Source: Paraburkholderia sp. BL21I4N1 (GTDB lineage: Bacteria; Pseudomonadota; Gammaproteobacteria; Burkholderiales; Burkholderiaceae). Taken from it: a stretch of DNA of 64,000 bases. Below, piece after piece: positions 35,856 through 45,600 of this stretch. Numbering within the stretch: the stretch's first letter is position 1; every line of letters starts with the position of its first letter. Under the pieces are notes generated by a model. That model did not search any database and had not been told where the DNA came from. It saw only the letters and a program-made list of their open reading frames with translations. The stretch lies in NCBI RefSeq assembly GCF_002973525.1, contig NZ_PVEN01000009.1:124001-188000 (forward strand), written 5' to 3'. The position numbers and the translations under genes are program-made.

Positions 35856-36836
35856 ATGTCAAGTTTCGCTGTCGATCCCACCACCGATTCCGCCGCAAGC
35901 GCGCTCGCCGACCCGCGGATGGTCGAGTTATTCGACCTGCTGGCGCCGAACCCGGGCTTTACGCGCTCCAGTCTGGAAGGCGTCAATCTGATGCGCGCCA
36001 ATAGTCCGATGCCGCGCATGCCGGTCATGTATGAGCCGAGCATCGTGATTGTTTGTCAGGGTCGCAAACGCGGCTATCTCGGCGATCAGGTGTTTCAGTA
36101 CGATGCGCGGCAGTATCTGGTGCTGTCGGTGCCACTGCCGTTCGAATGCGAAACCGAGGCGAGTCCGGAGACACCGTTCCTCGCGATCTCGGTGCGCGTC
36201 GATCTGACCATGGTGGCCGAGTTGCTGATGGCGCTGAACGAAACGCAAGGCGCGGCGCAGAACGAGCCACTCGGCGTCTATTCGACCTCGCTCGATCCGG
36301 CCTTGTCGAATGCGGTGCAGCGCTTGATGGAAGCGCTGGCGTCGCCGCTCGACGCGCGCATTCTCGCGCCCGGCGTGGTCCGCGAAATCTGCTATCGGGT
36401 GCTGACCGGCGAGCAGGGCGACGCGATCCGCGCGGCGCTCACGCATCAGAACCATTTCGGGCGCATTGCCAAGGCACTGCGGCGTATTCATGCCGACTAC
36501 CACGCGGAGCTCGACGTGGACACGCTGGCCGCCGAGGCCGGTATGAGCCTCGCGGTGTTCCATGCGCAATTCAAAGCGGTGACCGCGACTTCGCCGATGC
36601 AATACGTGAAGACCACGCGTTTGCATCACGCGCGTTTGCTGATGGTGCAGGACGGGTTGAACGCGGGCGCGGCCGCGGCGCGTGTCGGTTATGAAAGCGC
36701 GTCGCAATTCAGCCGTGAATTCAAGCGGCTGTTCGGCCTGAGTCCGGTCGATGAAGTCAAACGCATGCGCACTGTCTACGATCCGCCCACACCGCGCGTG
36801 GTGAAGCCGGTGGCGCGTTACGTGACCGCCGTTTAG
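35856..36836 (+). CDS. AraC-family regulator with AraC_N domain
   Basis: This 326-aa protein has the N-terminal effector domain of the YqhC type (IVIVCQGRKRGYLGDQVF, YLVLSVPLPFECE) and a C-terminal AraC DNA-binding domain (LDVDTLAAEAGMSLAVFHAQ, RVGYESASQFSREFKRLFG). In E. coli YqhC activates an aldehyde reductase gene beside it, and this gene likewise diverges from an alcohol/aldehyde dehydrogenase. ATG 35856 is chosen by domain position; the upstream in-frame extension is not credible. Confidence 0.9.
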   Translation: MSSFAVDPTTDSAASALADPRMVELFDLLAPNPGFTRSSLEGVNLMRANSPMPRMPVMYEPSIVIVCQGRKRGYLGDQVFQYDARQYLVLSVPLPFECETEASPETPFLAISVRVDLTMVAELLMALNETQGAAQNEPLGVYSTSLDPALSNAVQRLMEALASPLDARILAPGVVREICYRVLTGEQGDAIRAALTHQNHFGRIAKALRRIHADYHAELDVDTLAAEAGMSLAVFHAQFKAVTATSPMQYVKTTRLHHARLLMVQDGLNAGAAAARVGYESASQFSREFKRLFGLSPVDEVKRMRTVYDPPTPRVVKPVARYVTAV

Positions 36837-36890
36837 GCGCGTTCGTCACGGACGGTTGCGGGGGCCATGGCAACGGGCTGCCGCGAGCCC

Positions 36891-37664
36891 TTATAAACCG
36901 CTGAACCAGTTGTACCCCTGGTCTTCCCAATAGCCGCCAGGGTTCGTGTTGGTGACGAAGATCGCCGCGATGTGCTTCGGGTTCTTGAAGCCGAGTTTGG
37001 TCGGCACCCGCAGTTTCAGCGGGTAACCATATTTCGCGGGCAGCGGAGCATCGCGGAAATCGAGCGTGAGTTGCGTTTGCGGATGCAGAGCCGTTGCCAT
37101 ATCGAGGCTCGAATAGTAACGGTCCGCACATTTGAAGCCGACATAGCGTGCGCTCAGATCGGCGCCGATGCGTTCCAGAAACGTGCGAAACGGCACGCCG
37201 CGCCATTGGCCGATCGCGCTCCATCCTTCAATGCAAATATGGCGTGTGATCTGCGAAGCCTGCGGCAACGCGCGCAACTGATCGAGATTCCAGCTGCGCT
37301 TGTCCGTCACGAGGCCCGACACTTCGAGCTGATAGGTCGAGCCGTCCACATCCGGCGCATCGAACTCGGGATAGAACGCGTTGAACGGAAACGGGTCGGT
37401 GATCTCGCGCGCCGAGTAGGTCGGCGCGAGCCGGTTGCGGTCGAACAGCCAGCCCTGCACGCGATCGTTCCAGCGCGACATGGCCCATAGCACCTTGTCG
37501 ACCGAATCGCCGTCCTGCATATTGCAGCCGGACAGCATCGCGAGTGCGCCGATCGACAGTGACGAACGCAGAAACAGACGTCGCTGCAGACGTTCGATTT
37601 GCGGCTGATGATCGCTGAGGACGATAGGCGATCGGCGCGCCTCGTCAGGACGGGATGCGCTCAT
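36891..37664 (-). CDS. Sulfite-oxidase-family molybdopterin oxidoreductase (YedY/MsrP-like)
   Basis: This 257-aa protein, from ATG 37664, has a twin-arginine-like leader (QRRLFLRSSLSIGALAML) followed by SGC, a possible lipobox. The molybdopterin domain shows the Mo-ligand motif HICIEGWSAIGQWRGVPF and the C-terminal YPLKLRVPTKLGFKNPK and NTNPGGYWEDQGYNWF. This is the fold of periplasmic MsrP, which repairs methionine sulfoxide. The start overlaps the cytochrome b stop by 4 nt. The identity as MsrP proper is uncertain; a different substrate is possible. Confidence 0.85.
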   Translation of the reverse strand: MSASRPDEARRSPIVLSDHQPQIERLQRRLFLRSSLSIGALAMLSGCNMQDGDSVDKVLWAMSRWNDRVQGWLFDRNRLAPTYSAREITDPFPFNAFYPEFDAPDVDGSTYQLEVSGLVTDKRSWNLDQLRALPQASQITRHICIEGWSAIGQWRGVPFRTFLERIGADLSARYVGFKCADRYYSSLDMATALHPQTQLTLDFRDAPLPAKYGYPLKLRVPTKLGFKNPKHIAAIFVTNTNPGGYWEDQGYNWFSGL

Positions 37665-38293
37665 GGCTGGGTTCCTTCGTGAGCGGAGGGTCTGGCGCGG
37701 CCAGTGAGCATGGGCAGCAAGGTGCGCGGTACCAGCAGCACGAGCACCAGATGCACGACGACAAAGCCGAACACGCCCGCCATGGCGACGAAATGCACAC
37801 GCCGTGCAAAATCGAACCCGCCGAATAGCGCGGTCAGCCACGAGAATTGCACGGGCTTCCAGATCGACAGTCCCGACGCCACCAAAAGCACGCCGAGCGA
37901 CAGCACCCATAGATAGAGCGCACGCTGCACCGCGTTGTAGCGACCGGTGTCGTGCGGTAATTTGAAGCGCAGCGCCAGGACCGCGTCGTGCACTACGTCG
38001 CGCGGATGAACCGGCAACAGCTTGCGGCGGAAATGCCCGCGTCCGATCCCATACGCCAGATACAGCAACCCGTTCGCGCATAGCAGCCACATGGCCGCGA
38101 AATGCCACGCGATCGAACCGCCGAGCCAGCCGCCGACCGTCGCCCACGCTGGAAACCTGAACGGGAAAAACGGCGAAGCGTTGTAGATGGCCCAGCCGCT
38201 CATCACCATGCAGACCATCGCAAACGCGTTGATCCAATGGGTGATGCGGACGACGAGCGGGTGAACGGGCTGACGCTGGCGTGTGTCGGGCAT
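37661..38293 (-). CDS. Cytochrome b561-like membrane subunit
   Basis: This 210-aa protein has four predicted membrane helices and histidines placed for two b hemes (PLVVRITHWINAFAMVCMVM, SIAWHFAAMWLLCANGLLYL, HFVAMAGVFGFVVVHLVLVL). It is translationally coupled to the molybdopterin subunit (ATGA). By analogy with MsrQ or formate dehydrogenase gamma it would pass electrons from the quinone pool to the periplasmic enzyme. ATG 38293 gives the right start for the first helix. Confidence 0.88.
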   Translation of the reverse strand: MPDTRQRQPVHPLVVRITHWINAFAMVCMVMSGWAIYNASPFFPFRFPAWATVGGWLGGSIAWHFAAMWLLCANGLLYLAYGIGRGHFRRKLLPVHPRDVVHDAVLALRFKLPHDTGRYNAVQRALYLWVLSLGVLLVASGLSIWKPVQFSWLTALFGGFDFARRVHFVAMAGVFGFVVVHLVLVLLVPRTLLPMLTGRARPSAHEGTQP

Positions 38294-38395
38294 GGCGCGG
38301 CAATGACGGCGATGACGGGGCGAACGGGAAACGGCAGGCCGTATCGCATCAGGACACGGCCTTTCGAGCAGATGAAGCAATGCGGTCGCGCCGTA

Positions 38396-39028
38396 TTACA
38401 TCGGCGGCGTAATGCCGTTTTCACCCGCGGAGATAAAGTTGGCCGCCATCGAACCGTCGGCTTCCTTGTGGGCGAACAGCACGACCTTTGCGCCCGGCAC
38501 CAGCAGCGAACGGTCGCCCGGCACTAGGTTGACAATCGGCACGTCCGGCGGGATCACGATTTTCTTTTCACCGTCCTTGTACTTCACGGTGATGGTGCGG
38601 CCATTGCTGACCACGAGCGAGCCGACGGTGCCGTTTGTCATCGAGCTGTTGCCGCCGAGATCCCACGGGCGGTGGCCTTCGCCGCTACCGCGCATGCTGG
38701 CCGGGAACACATGGACTTCGAGCGCCTTCAGCGTGCCGTCGGCCTGCGGAATCGCGGCGGTGCCGACGTAGCTGTCGGGCTTGATGTCGTTCACATTGGC
38801 GAGGGTGACGCCGCGAATCGGCGTGTCCTTGGCGAGCTTCACGTCGACGTCTTTGCCGTCGCGCGTGTGGACCTTGAGCAGGTCGCCCGCCAGCGACGTG
38901 ACGGTGCCGCGCACGCCCGTAGGCGCGGCGGTCTGGGCTTGCGCGGCGGGTCCGGCGGCGAGCAGCGCGGCGGCGACGAACGCCGGGGCGACCAGCACGC
39001 GCAGTGCCTTCGCGGAAACAATCTTCAT
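38396..39028 (-). CDS. Periplasmic protein of unknown function (possible DUF5666-like repeats)
   Basis: This 210-aa protein has a signal peptide (LVAPAFVAAALLAAGPAAQA). The mature part has two beta-rich, OB-like segments (VRGTVTSLAGDLLKVHTRDG, and GTVGSLVVSNGRTITVKYKD), both with short turns of the pattern G-T-V-x-S. I relate it tentatively to DUF5666. It is the first gene of the leftward unit ahead of cytochrome b (102-bp gap) and diverges from a two-component system. Confidence 0.7.
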   Translation of the reverse strand: MKIVSAKALRVLVAPAFVAAALLAAGPAAQAQTAAPTGVRGTVTSLAGDLLKVHTRDGKDVDVKLAKDTPIRGVTLANVNDIKPDSYVGTAAIPQADGTLKALEVHVFPASMRGSGEGHRPWDLGGNSSMTNGTVGSLVVSNGRTITVKYKDGEKKIVIPPDVPIVNLVPGDRSLLVPGAKVVLFAHKEADGSMAANFISAGENGITPPM

Positions 39029-39201
39029 GGAACGACTCCAGGTGGGTGAACAAGGGGAGCAACGATGGGGGCAGATTAGGCGCGCGATCGGCTCAGTCGG
39101 GTGACCGGCGGATGACAAAAACGTCATGAACGGCGCGGCCCGCGCCACGTAGAATGGTTGGTACCTATCTCTGTCCGGCGTTTCCAGCGCGCGTCAGCCC
39201 C

Positions 39202-39873
39202 ATGAGCATTCTCGTCATCGAAGACGATCCGAAAACCGGCGACTACCTGAAGAAGGGTTTGCGCGAGAGCGGCTATGCGGTCGATCTCGCCCGCACCGGC
39301 ACGGACGGTCTGCACATGGCTTTGGAACAGACGTATGAACTGGTGGTGCTGGACGTGATGCTGCCCGGCATCGACGGTTGGGAAATCATGCGCGCGCTGC
39401 GGGCGCGGCGCGATCTGCCGGTGATTTTCCTGACCGCGCGCGACCACGTCAGCGATCGCATTCGCGGTCTCGAACTCGGTGCGGACGACTACCTCGTCAA
39501 ACCTTTTTCGTTCACCGAACTCGTGCTGCGCATTCGCACGCTGCTGCGCCGCGGCGTGATCCGCGAGCGCGACGTGTTCGAAATCGCCGACCTCAAGCTC
39601 GACGTGCTACGCCGCAAGGTGACGCGCGAAGGCGTGGAGATTGCGCTGACCAATAAGGAATTCATGCTGTTGCATCTGCTGGTGCGGCGTCAGGGCGAAG
39701 CGCTGTCGCGCACGCAGATCGCCTCCGAGGTGTGGGATATGAATTTCGACAGCGATACGAACGTGGTCGACGTGGCCATCAAACGGCTGCGCGCCAAAGT
39801 CGATCACCCGTTCGAGAAGAAACTGATCCACACGGTGCGCAGCATCGGCTACACGTTCGGCGACGGCTCATGA
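39202..39873 (+). CDS. OmpR/CusR-type response regulator
   Basis: This 223-aa protein has a receiver domain with acidic pocket EDD at residues 7-9, phospho-acceptor Asp51 in LDVMLPGIDGWE and Lys in DYLVKPF, and a C-terminal winged helix (LTNKEFMLLHLLVRRQGEAL, NVVDVAIKRLRAKVDHPFEK). It matches the heavy-metal/HprR subgroup. The stop overlaps the kinase start as ATGA. It diverges from the periplasmic protein/cytochrome/molybdopterin operon over 173 bp, which suggests it controls that operon. Confidence 0.93.
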   Translation: MSILVIEDDPKTGDYLKKGLRESGYAVDLARTGTDGLHMALEQTYELVVLDVMLPGIDGWEIMRALRARRDLPVIFLTARDHVSDRIRGLELGADDYLVKPFSFTELVLRIRTLLRRGVIRERDVFEIADLKLDVLRRKVTREGVEIALTNKEFMLLHLLVRRQGEALSRTQIASEVWDMNFDSDTNVVDVAIKRLRAKVDHPFEKKLIHTVRSIGYTFGDGS

Positions 39874-41270
39874 GCTGGTGGGCGGAGCGTTCGCTGACCG
39901 CGCGCACCACGGTGCTGTTCGCGTCGATTGCCTGCCTCGTGATCGGCACGCTCGGCGCGTATTTCTATCATTCCGCCGAGGTGTCGCTGGAGCGCCGCGC
40001 CGACGTCGTGCTGACCGGCCGGGTCGAGCACTTCAGCCGGATCGTCCAGGATATGTATTCCGTCAGCGAGCTGAAGGAGCGCCCGCTGCTGTTCGAAACC
40101 ATGCTGGGCGGAGAAGCGGACGTGCTGCTGTTTCGCCGGCCCAACGAGACGCCGTTTATCGACGTCAATCCGGCCGGCATCGCGGTGCCGCCGTTGCAGG
40201 CCGCGCCGGCGGGCCGCCTGCCGACCTTCGCCGAGATTCGCCGCACCGTGCTGGCCGACGGCGTGCCGGTGCATTGGGCGATCGCCACCGCCAAGGCGCG
40301 CGAGGACGGTGCCGAAGTCGAAGTGATCGCCGCGCATCCGATGACCCAGGAAGTGCGCATGCTCGCGGCGTATCGCAACCGTATCTTGCTGGCCACGCTG
40401 TGCGGCATGCTCGCCGCCACGCTGCTCGCCTACTGGGTGTTGCGCCGCGCGTTGCGGCCGGTGCGCGAGATCGCCACGCGCGCCGCGCAGATCAGTCCGG
40501 CGAGCCTTGCGGTGCGACTCGACAGCGAAGCCGCGCCGGTCGAGTTGCGCCAACTCACGCACGCGTTCAACGCGATGCTCGACCGTCTCGCGGACGGGTA
40601 TCAGCGCCTCTCGCAATTTTCCGCCGATCTGGCGCATGAAATCCGCACGCCGGTCGGTGCGCTGATCGGCCAGACTCAGGTCACGCTCGCGAAGCCCCGC
40701 GAGCCGGATGAATATCAGCAGGTGCTCGAATCGAATCTGGAAGAACTGAACCGTCTCAGCCACATTGCCGAGAACATTCTGTTCCTGGCGCACGCGGATC
40801 ACGCGGCCCTGTCGATCGATCGGGAAACGCTCGATCTGCGTGAGGAACTCGTCAGAATCGCCGACTATTTCGAAGGTCTCGCCGACGAACGCGGCATGCG
40901 CTTCACAATCGAAGCAACGGGATCGGTCTGCGCCGATCCGATGCTATGCCGGCGCGCGATCAACAATCTGGTTGTGAATGCGGTGCGATATGGGGCGCCC
41001 GATACAGTGGTGCGATTGAGCGGCACGACCGACGAAACGGGCGCGACCGTGACGGTGGAAAACGACGGTGCGCCGATTCCGGACGATCAACTGCACCGGC
41101 TGTTCGACCGTTTCTACCGGGCGGATGCGGCGCGCAGCGAGTTCACCGAATCGAGCGGACTGGGGCTCGCCATCGTCAAGGCGATCATGCATTTGCATGG
41201 CGGCGCCGCGCTGGCGGCCTGTCCCGCGCCTGGCGTGGTGCGGTTCGAACTGCGCTTTCCGCGTGACTGA
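39870..41270 (+). CDS. Sensor histidine kinase
   Basis: This 466-aa protein has two membrane helices (about 12-30 and 172-192) around a periplasmic sensing region of about 140 residues. HAMP follows, then the dimerisation domain with His256 in DLAHEIRTPVGAL, and the ATPase domain (NNLVVNAVRYG, SGLGLAIVKAIMHLHGGA). It matches the CusS/HprS heavy-metal sensor subgroup in length and order. No periplasmic metal-binding motif stands out; a redox or chlorine-stress signal is possible given the neighbours. Confidence 0.93.
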   Translation: MSWWAERSLTARTTVLFASIACLVIGTLGAYFYHSAEVSLERRADVVLTGRVEHFSRIVQDMYSVSELKERPLLFETMLGGEADVLLFRRPNETPFIDVNPAGIAVPPLQAAPAGRLPTFAEIRRTVLADGVPVHWAIATAKAREDGAEVEVIAAHPMTQEVRMLAAYRNRILLATLCGMLAATLLAYWVLRRALRPVREIATRAAQISPASLAVRLDSEAAPVELRQLTHAFNAMLDRLADGYQRLSQFSADLAHEIRTPVGALIGQTQVTLAKPREPDEYQQVLESNLEELNRLSHIAENILFLAHADHAALSIDRETLDLREELVRIADYFEGLADERGMRFTIEATGSVCADPMLCRRAINNLVVNAVRYGAPDTVVRLSGTTDETGATVTVENDGAPIPDDQLHRLFDRFYRADAARSEFTESSGLGLAIVKAIMHLHGGAALAACPAPGVVRFELRFPRD

Positions 41271-41425
41271 TTGCGATTGAGCGAACGCGCGCGTCATTCG
41301 GCACATGGCGGGTAACGTCGATACCGGGATGATTGCGCAACTGGCTATCGTTTCCCGGTCCCGATACGATGGGGTGGCCAATTTCCCTCATTCACCCACT
41401 CGCCCCACTATCCGGAGAGAACACC

Positions 41426-41740
41426 ATGAAGCGGTTTCATATCGCCCTTGCGGTCGCCGACCTCGACGTTTCGATTGCCGATTACAGCGTGCGTCTCGGG
41501 CAGGCGCCCACCGCCGTGGTGGCCGGTCAGTATGCGATGTGGCGTACCGATCTGCTCAACTTCTCGATCAACATGACGCCGGAAAAAGCGGGCCAATTGC
41601 GCCACATCGGCTTTGAGGACGACACGGCCGAGGGCTTCACGAAGAGCGTCGATGTGAACGGACTCGAATGGGAGCACTTTTCGGCGCAGGAACAGGATCG
41701 GCGTATCGAGAGTACTTACGGCCGCGCGGATCGCGCCTGA
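41426..41740 (+). CDS. Small VOC/glyoxalase-fold protein (CadI/ArsI-like)
   Basis: This 104-aa protein begins MKRFHIALAVADLDVSIADY, the start pattern of the vicinal-oxygen-chelate proteins CadI and ArsI. It is short for the family. It does not show the Cys pair used by ArsI to bind arsenical substrate, so a metalloid role is doubtful. The ribosome site is GGAGAG. It follows the sensor kinase with a 155-bp gap and is convergent with the HAD gene. Confidence 0.7.
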   Translation: MKRFHIALAVADLDVSIADYSVRLGQAPTAVVAGQYAMWRTDLLNFSINMTPEKAGQLRHIGFEDDTAEGFTKSVDVNGLEWEHFSAQEQDRRIESTYGRADRA

Positions 41741-41775
41741 GGCGGGGATTAGCGCGCCGGGACGAACGATCGCTT

Positions 41776-42612
41776 CTACGACGAAAAGAGCTGGTCGAGA
41801 TAGCGGGCAACGCCGTGCTGATGATTCGGCGGCGCTTGCGGATGCTTCGGCAGATGAAGCTTCAGTTCCGGCATCGCATTGGCCATGACCACGCCATGAC
41901 CGACCGAACTCAAGAGCTCCAGGTCGTTCATCGCGTCACCGAAAGCAATGGTCTGGGACAGGGAGACCTGTTGTCTCGCGAGGAACCATCTGACCGCTGT
42001 CATCTTGTTCTGATTGGGTGAAACGATGTCGATAGTCTGCGCTGAAGACCGGCTCACCGCGGCCACCTTGCCGAAGCGGTTCTGCAGGGCGGCGTAAGCG
42101 CTCTCGGTCGCAATGACGCCGCCCTGCAGAAGAATCTTGAACGCCTTGATGTTCCGTAACCCCGCTTCGCTGTGGTAACGGCATGTCAGACCGGAGTCGG
42201 CGATATAGTCGGCAAAGTAGGGGTTGGGTGTCACTGCGTGCCAGCCGGCGCGCGAGAATAACGTGACATGCAGCGGCACGCTTTGGCTGAAGTGCAGAAT
42301 CCTTGCGCTCGATGCCGGCGCCAACGTGCGTTCCAGTTCGGGCGGCAACAGCGGCTCCGTTTTGATCAGCGCGCCGTTGCAGGACACGACCGTTGGTGTG
42401 AAAGCGAGTTTTTTCAGGCTGCGTCTGGCATCGGCGTCCAGCCGTCCGGTGGCGAAAATAATCTTCATCTCACGCCGATAGAGATGGTCGAGCACCTGGG
42501 CGGAATAGTTGGACATCCTGCCTTGATCGTCCAATAGCGTACCGTCGAGATCGATCACCACCGCGCGCCACGGCGGGCGCGTTGTTCGGTTGGCGCAAGA
42601 GTGTGGGTCCAT
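41776..42612 (-). CDS. HAD-superfamily Cof-type phosphatase, last gene of the NRPS unit
   Basis: This 278-aa protein has the HAD motifs: VVIDLDGTLLDD (nucleophile and acid Asp), FATGR (motif II region), a conserved Lys in PNQNKMTAVRWF and GDAMNDLELL (motif IV). The cap is of the Cof type, as in YbjI and YidA. These enzymes dephosphorylate sugar phosphates and similar compounds. It starts 13 nt after the NRPS stop and so is probably co-transcribed. It could act in the pathway or be a passenger; there is no direct evidence for either. Confidence 0.88.
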   Translation of the reverse strand: MDPHSCANRTTRPPWRAVVIDLDGTLLDDQGRMSNYSAQVLDHLYRREMKIIFATGRLDADARRSLKKLAFTPTVVSCNGALIKTEPLLPPELERTLAPASSARILHFSQSVPLHVTLFSRAGWHAVTPNPYFADYIADSGLTCRYHSEAGLRNIKAFKILLQGGVIATESAYAALQNRFGKVAAVSRSSAQTIDIVSPNQNKMTAVRWFLARQQVSLSQTIAFGDAMNDLELLSSVGHGVVMANAMPELKLHLPKHPQAPPNHQHGVARYLDQLFSS

Positions 42613-42625
42613 TGAGATCGTCCAG

Positions 42626-45600
42626 TCAGGAAGGAGTCGGTCCAGTCACCATGTCGTCCAGAATCGCCACGAATTGCCCGAGAAGTCGCGTCACCGTGTC
42701 TTCCCGGAGTTCTCGCGTGTCGTAAAACAGGCGTAGCCGCAGACCGTCGGCGTGCGGAATCAAACACAGCACCGTCTGATGATTACTGCCTGAAATGGCG
42801 TTCAGCGGTTTCAGACGGAACGGCGGTGCGCTACCGAAATCGGCCTCCGGCATATTCTCGAAGACGAACAGACTGCCGAACGGCGCTTGCGGCACCCACT
42901 GCGCGTCGTAATGGTTCAGCTCATGAAAGGCGAATTGCTGCCGGTCCGACTGGGTGCCGCGAATATCGTCGAGCAGATCGAACACGCTGCGTTGGCGAAC
43001 ATAGATCAAGCGCAAGACGGGACTGGCGACGAACAGGCCAACCAGACGCGCGACGTCGTCGATCTGCGCCGGCCGTTCGCTCATGGTGGTGCCGATCGCA
43101 ATGTCGTCCTCGTTCAGATGGTCGGCCAGCACCCGTATCCACGCCAGTTGCGTGAGCTGGTTCGCGGTATAGCCGTGCGCCTTGCCGAATTCATAAAGCG
43201 CATCGTTCAGTTGACGCGTCAACGTCGAGGTAACACAGCGCATGCGCAGCACCCGACGCGTGTCGACGTGTTGGGGCGCGTCGATCGGCAGGCGTTGATT
43301 GCGCGGCGCGTCCTTCAGATAGGACGCCCAGAATGCCTGCGCCTCGCCCGGCTCGGCATGGCGAGACAGGTAGACGGGGAAAGGCATGAAGCTGCGCCTG
43401 CAGGCCGCTGGCGGCCGGCCTTGCTGAAGGGCGGCGTAAGCGGCGACGATTTCCGTCAGGAGGATGCCGAGCGACCATCCGTCGAGCAGAATGTGATTGA
43501 AGGTGTGAATCAGAATGTGCCGCTCGTTGCGCGCGGTCGCAATGAGCAGCCGGAATAAGGGCGGCCGTTCGAAATCGAATGGCGCGTTGCGCTGTTGCAG
43601 GATCGCCTCGTTCAGCGCGTGACGCTCCGCTTCCTGATCGAGCGAGCGCCAGGCCGCGAATTGAATGGGAAGCGGCACCTCCTTGCAGATGAACACCTGT
43701 GGATTGCCCAGCTGGTTCCGGTCCGTAAAACCCGCCCGCAGCATGTCGTGCTGCGCCACCACATGAGTCCAAGCGCTCGCCATGCGCTGGGGGGCGAACG
43801 TACCTTCTACTTCCATCACGACCTGATCGATCTGAAAGTCCGGATCGACGCGATTGAAGTACATCAGCTCACGCTGTCCATCCGTCGCGCGATAGACATT
43901 GTCGAGCGCATGGCGATGCTGAAGCCGATCCAGTTCAGCTAGCTCGATCGTTGCGTGGGGGAAGTCGCTGGGCGTGAAAAGACTCCGTTGCCGCGAGGTC
44001 AGGCTCGCGCACAAATCAAGGATGCCGTGAAGCGCCTGGGTGAAATCGCCGGCCAGTTTTTCCGCAACGTCACGCGGCAGCCGGCTTTTCAGGCTCAGCT
44101 GCAGGCGATGCTCGAATACACCGCCGTTGATATCGATGAGCGGGCCGGCATCATTGTCCGGGTCGATCTGCAAGCCGCAATCCTGCGTGGCGAGTTGCCA
44201 TTCTCCGCTCGATTCGCTGGAAGAGAATTGCCCCAGATAGTTGAAGCTGATAGCCGGCAGACTGTGCGTGTCGAGCGCGCTTGCGTGCGCGGCGGCAGCG
44301 GCGCCGTATCTGAAAACGCCGTAGCCGAGGCCTTTGTCCGGAATCGCCCGCAGGCATTCCTTGACGTGACGTATCGTGGCGGTCAACGTGTCCTTGACCG
44401 CGAGCTTCACGGGATACAGGCAGGTGAACCAGCCAACCGTGCGACGCACGTCCAGACGCGGGTCGATCTCCTCGCGCCCGTGGCTTTCGAGTGTGAGCCA
44501 GCTCTCCGTGTAACCGTGCCAGCGATGGAGTGCGATGGCTAGCGCGCTGAGCAGGAGGTCGTCGATGCCGGTATGAAAAGCCGGGGCTGTTTCCTTGAGC
44601 AGGCGGCCGGTCTGCCGGACGTCGAGTTCGATGGCAACGGTTTCGTATCGAGCGGTAATGCCGGGTCGCTGCCAGTAATCCACCTGACCGTCCGTTTGCG
44701 CTTGCCACCAGGCGAGTTGGGCGGGATGCCGCGCGGCATAGCGCGCGGTGGCCTCGACCCATTGCCGGTAGCTGCTGCCTTTCTGGTCCAGCGAGCCGTC
44801 CTCGCACAATGTCTTGAGATCGTCGCGAATGATGCGCCAGGAGACCGTGTCGATCACCAGGTGATGCGCGGCGATGAACAGATGTTGCGGTCCGCCGAGA
44901 CTCTCGGGGCGAATCCAGGCGACGCACCACAGCGGTCCGTGAGTCAGATCGAAACCGCTTTGTAATTGAGTGAGGCGTTGCTCAAGCGCTGGCCGATCCA
45001 TGGCCGCATCCAGTTCCGTCACCGGTGGCGGTGCCAGCGTGGGCTGATAGGTCTGCGCGACGATGACCCCCGCATCGAGCCTGAAGGTGGCCCGCAACAT
45101 GTCGTGGCGGCCATGCAGGGCCGCGACCAGCTTCTCGACCCTCGACCGTTCCAGCGGCGGGATACTGAAGGCAAACGCCTGATTCCAGTGGTGCGGCTGT
45201 GGATAGCCGCGGGAGGCGAACCAGCGCTGTACCGGCAGCAACGCGAACGGGCCACCAAGGGCACCCTGTTCGCTGATCCGGTCTTCCTCCGGTGGCCGGT
45301 TTTGCAGCCAGGCGGCCAGCCGGGCGATCGTGCGTTGTTCAAAGACGGCGCGCACCGGGCAAGCAAGCCGGTGTTTGCGCAGTTTGGTGGTCAGCAGGAT
45401 GGCGAGAATGGAGTCGCCGCCCACGCGGTAAAAATCGTCGTCGACGCTAAGGTCGGTGATGTCGAGTACGTCACACCACACGTCATGCAGGATCTGTTCA
45501 AGCGCGGAACGAGGTGCGACGTGCGGGCTTTGAGCCGCTCGGGGTTCCAGTGTGAGCAGCGCCTTTCTGTCCAGCTTGCCGTTCGCGGTCAGCGGTAGCG

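Noticed and set aside
38294..38395. A gene between the periplasmic protein and cytochrome b genes
   Set aside because: The gap is 102 bp with only an in-frame extension of cytochrome b, which lacks a credible leader.
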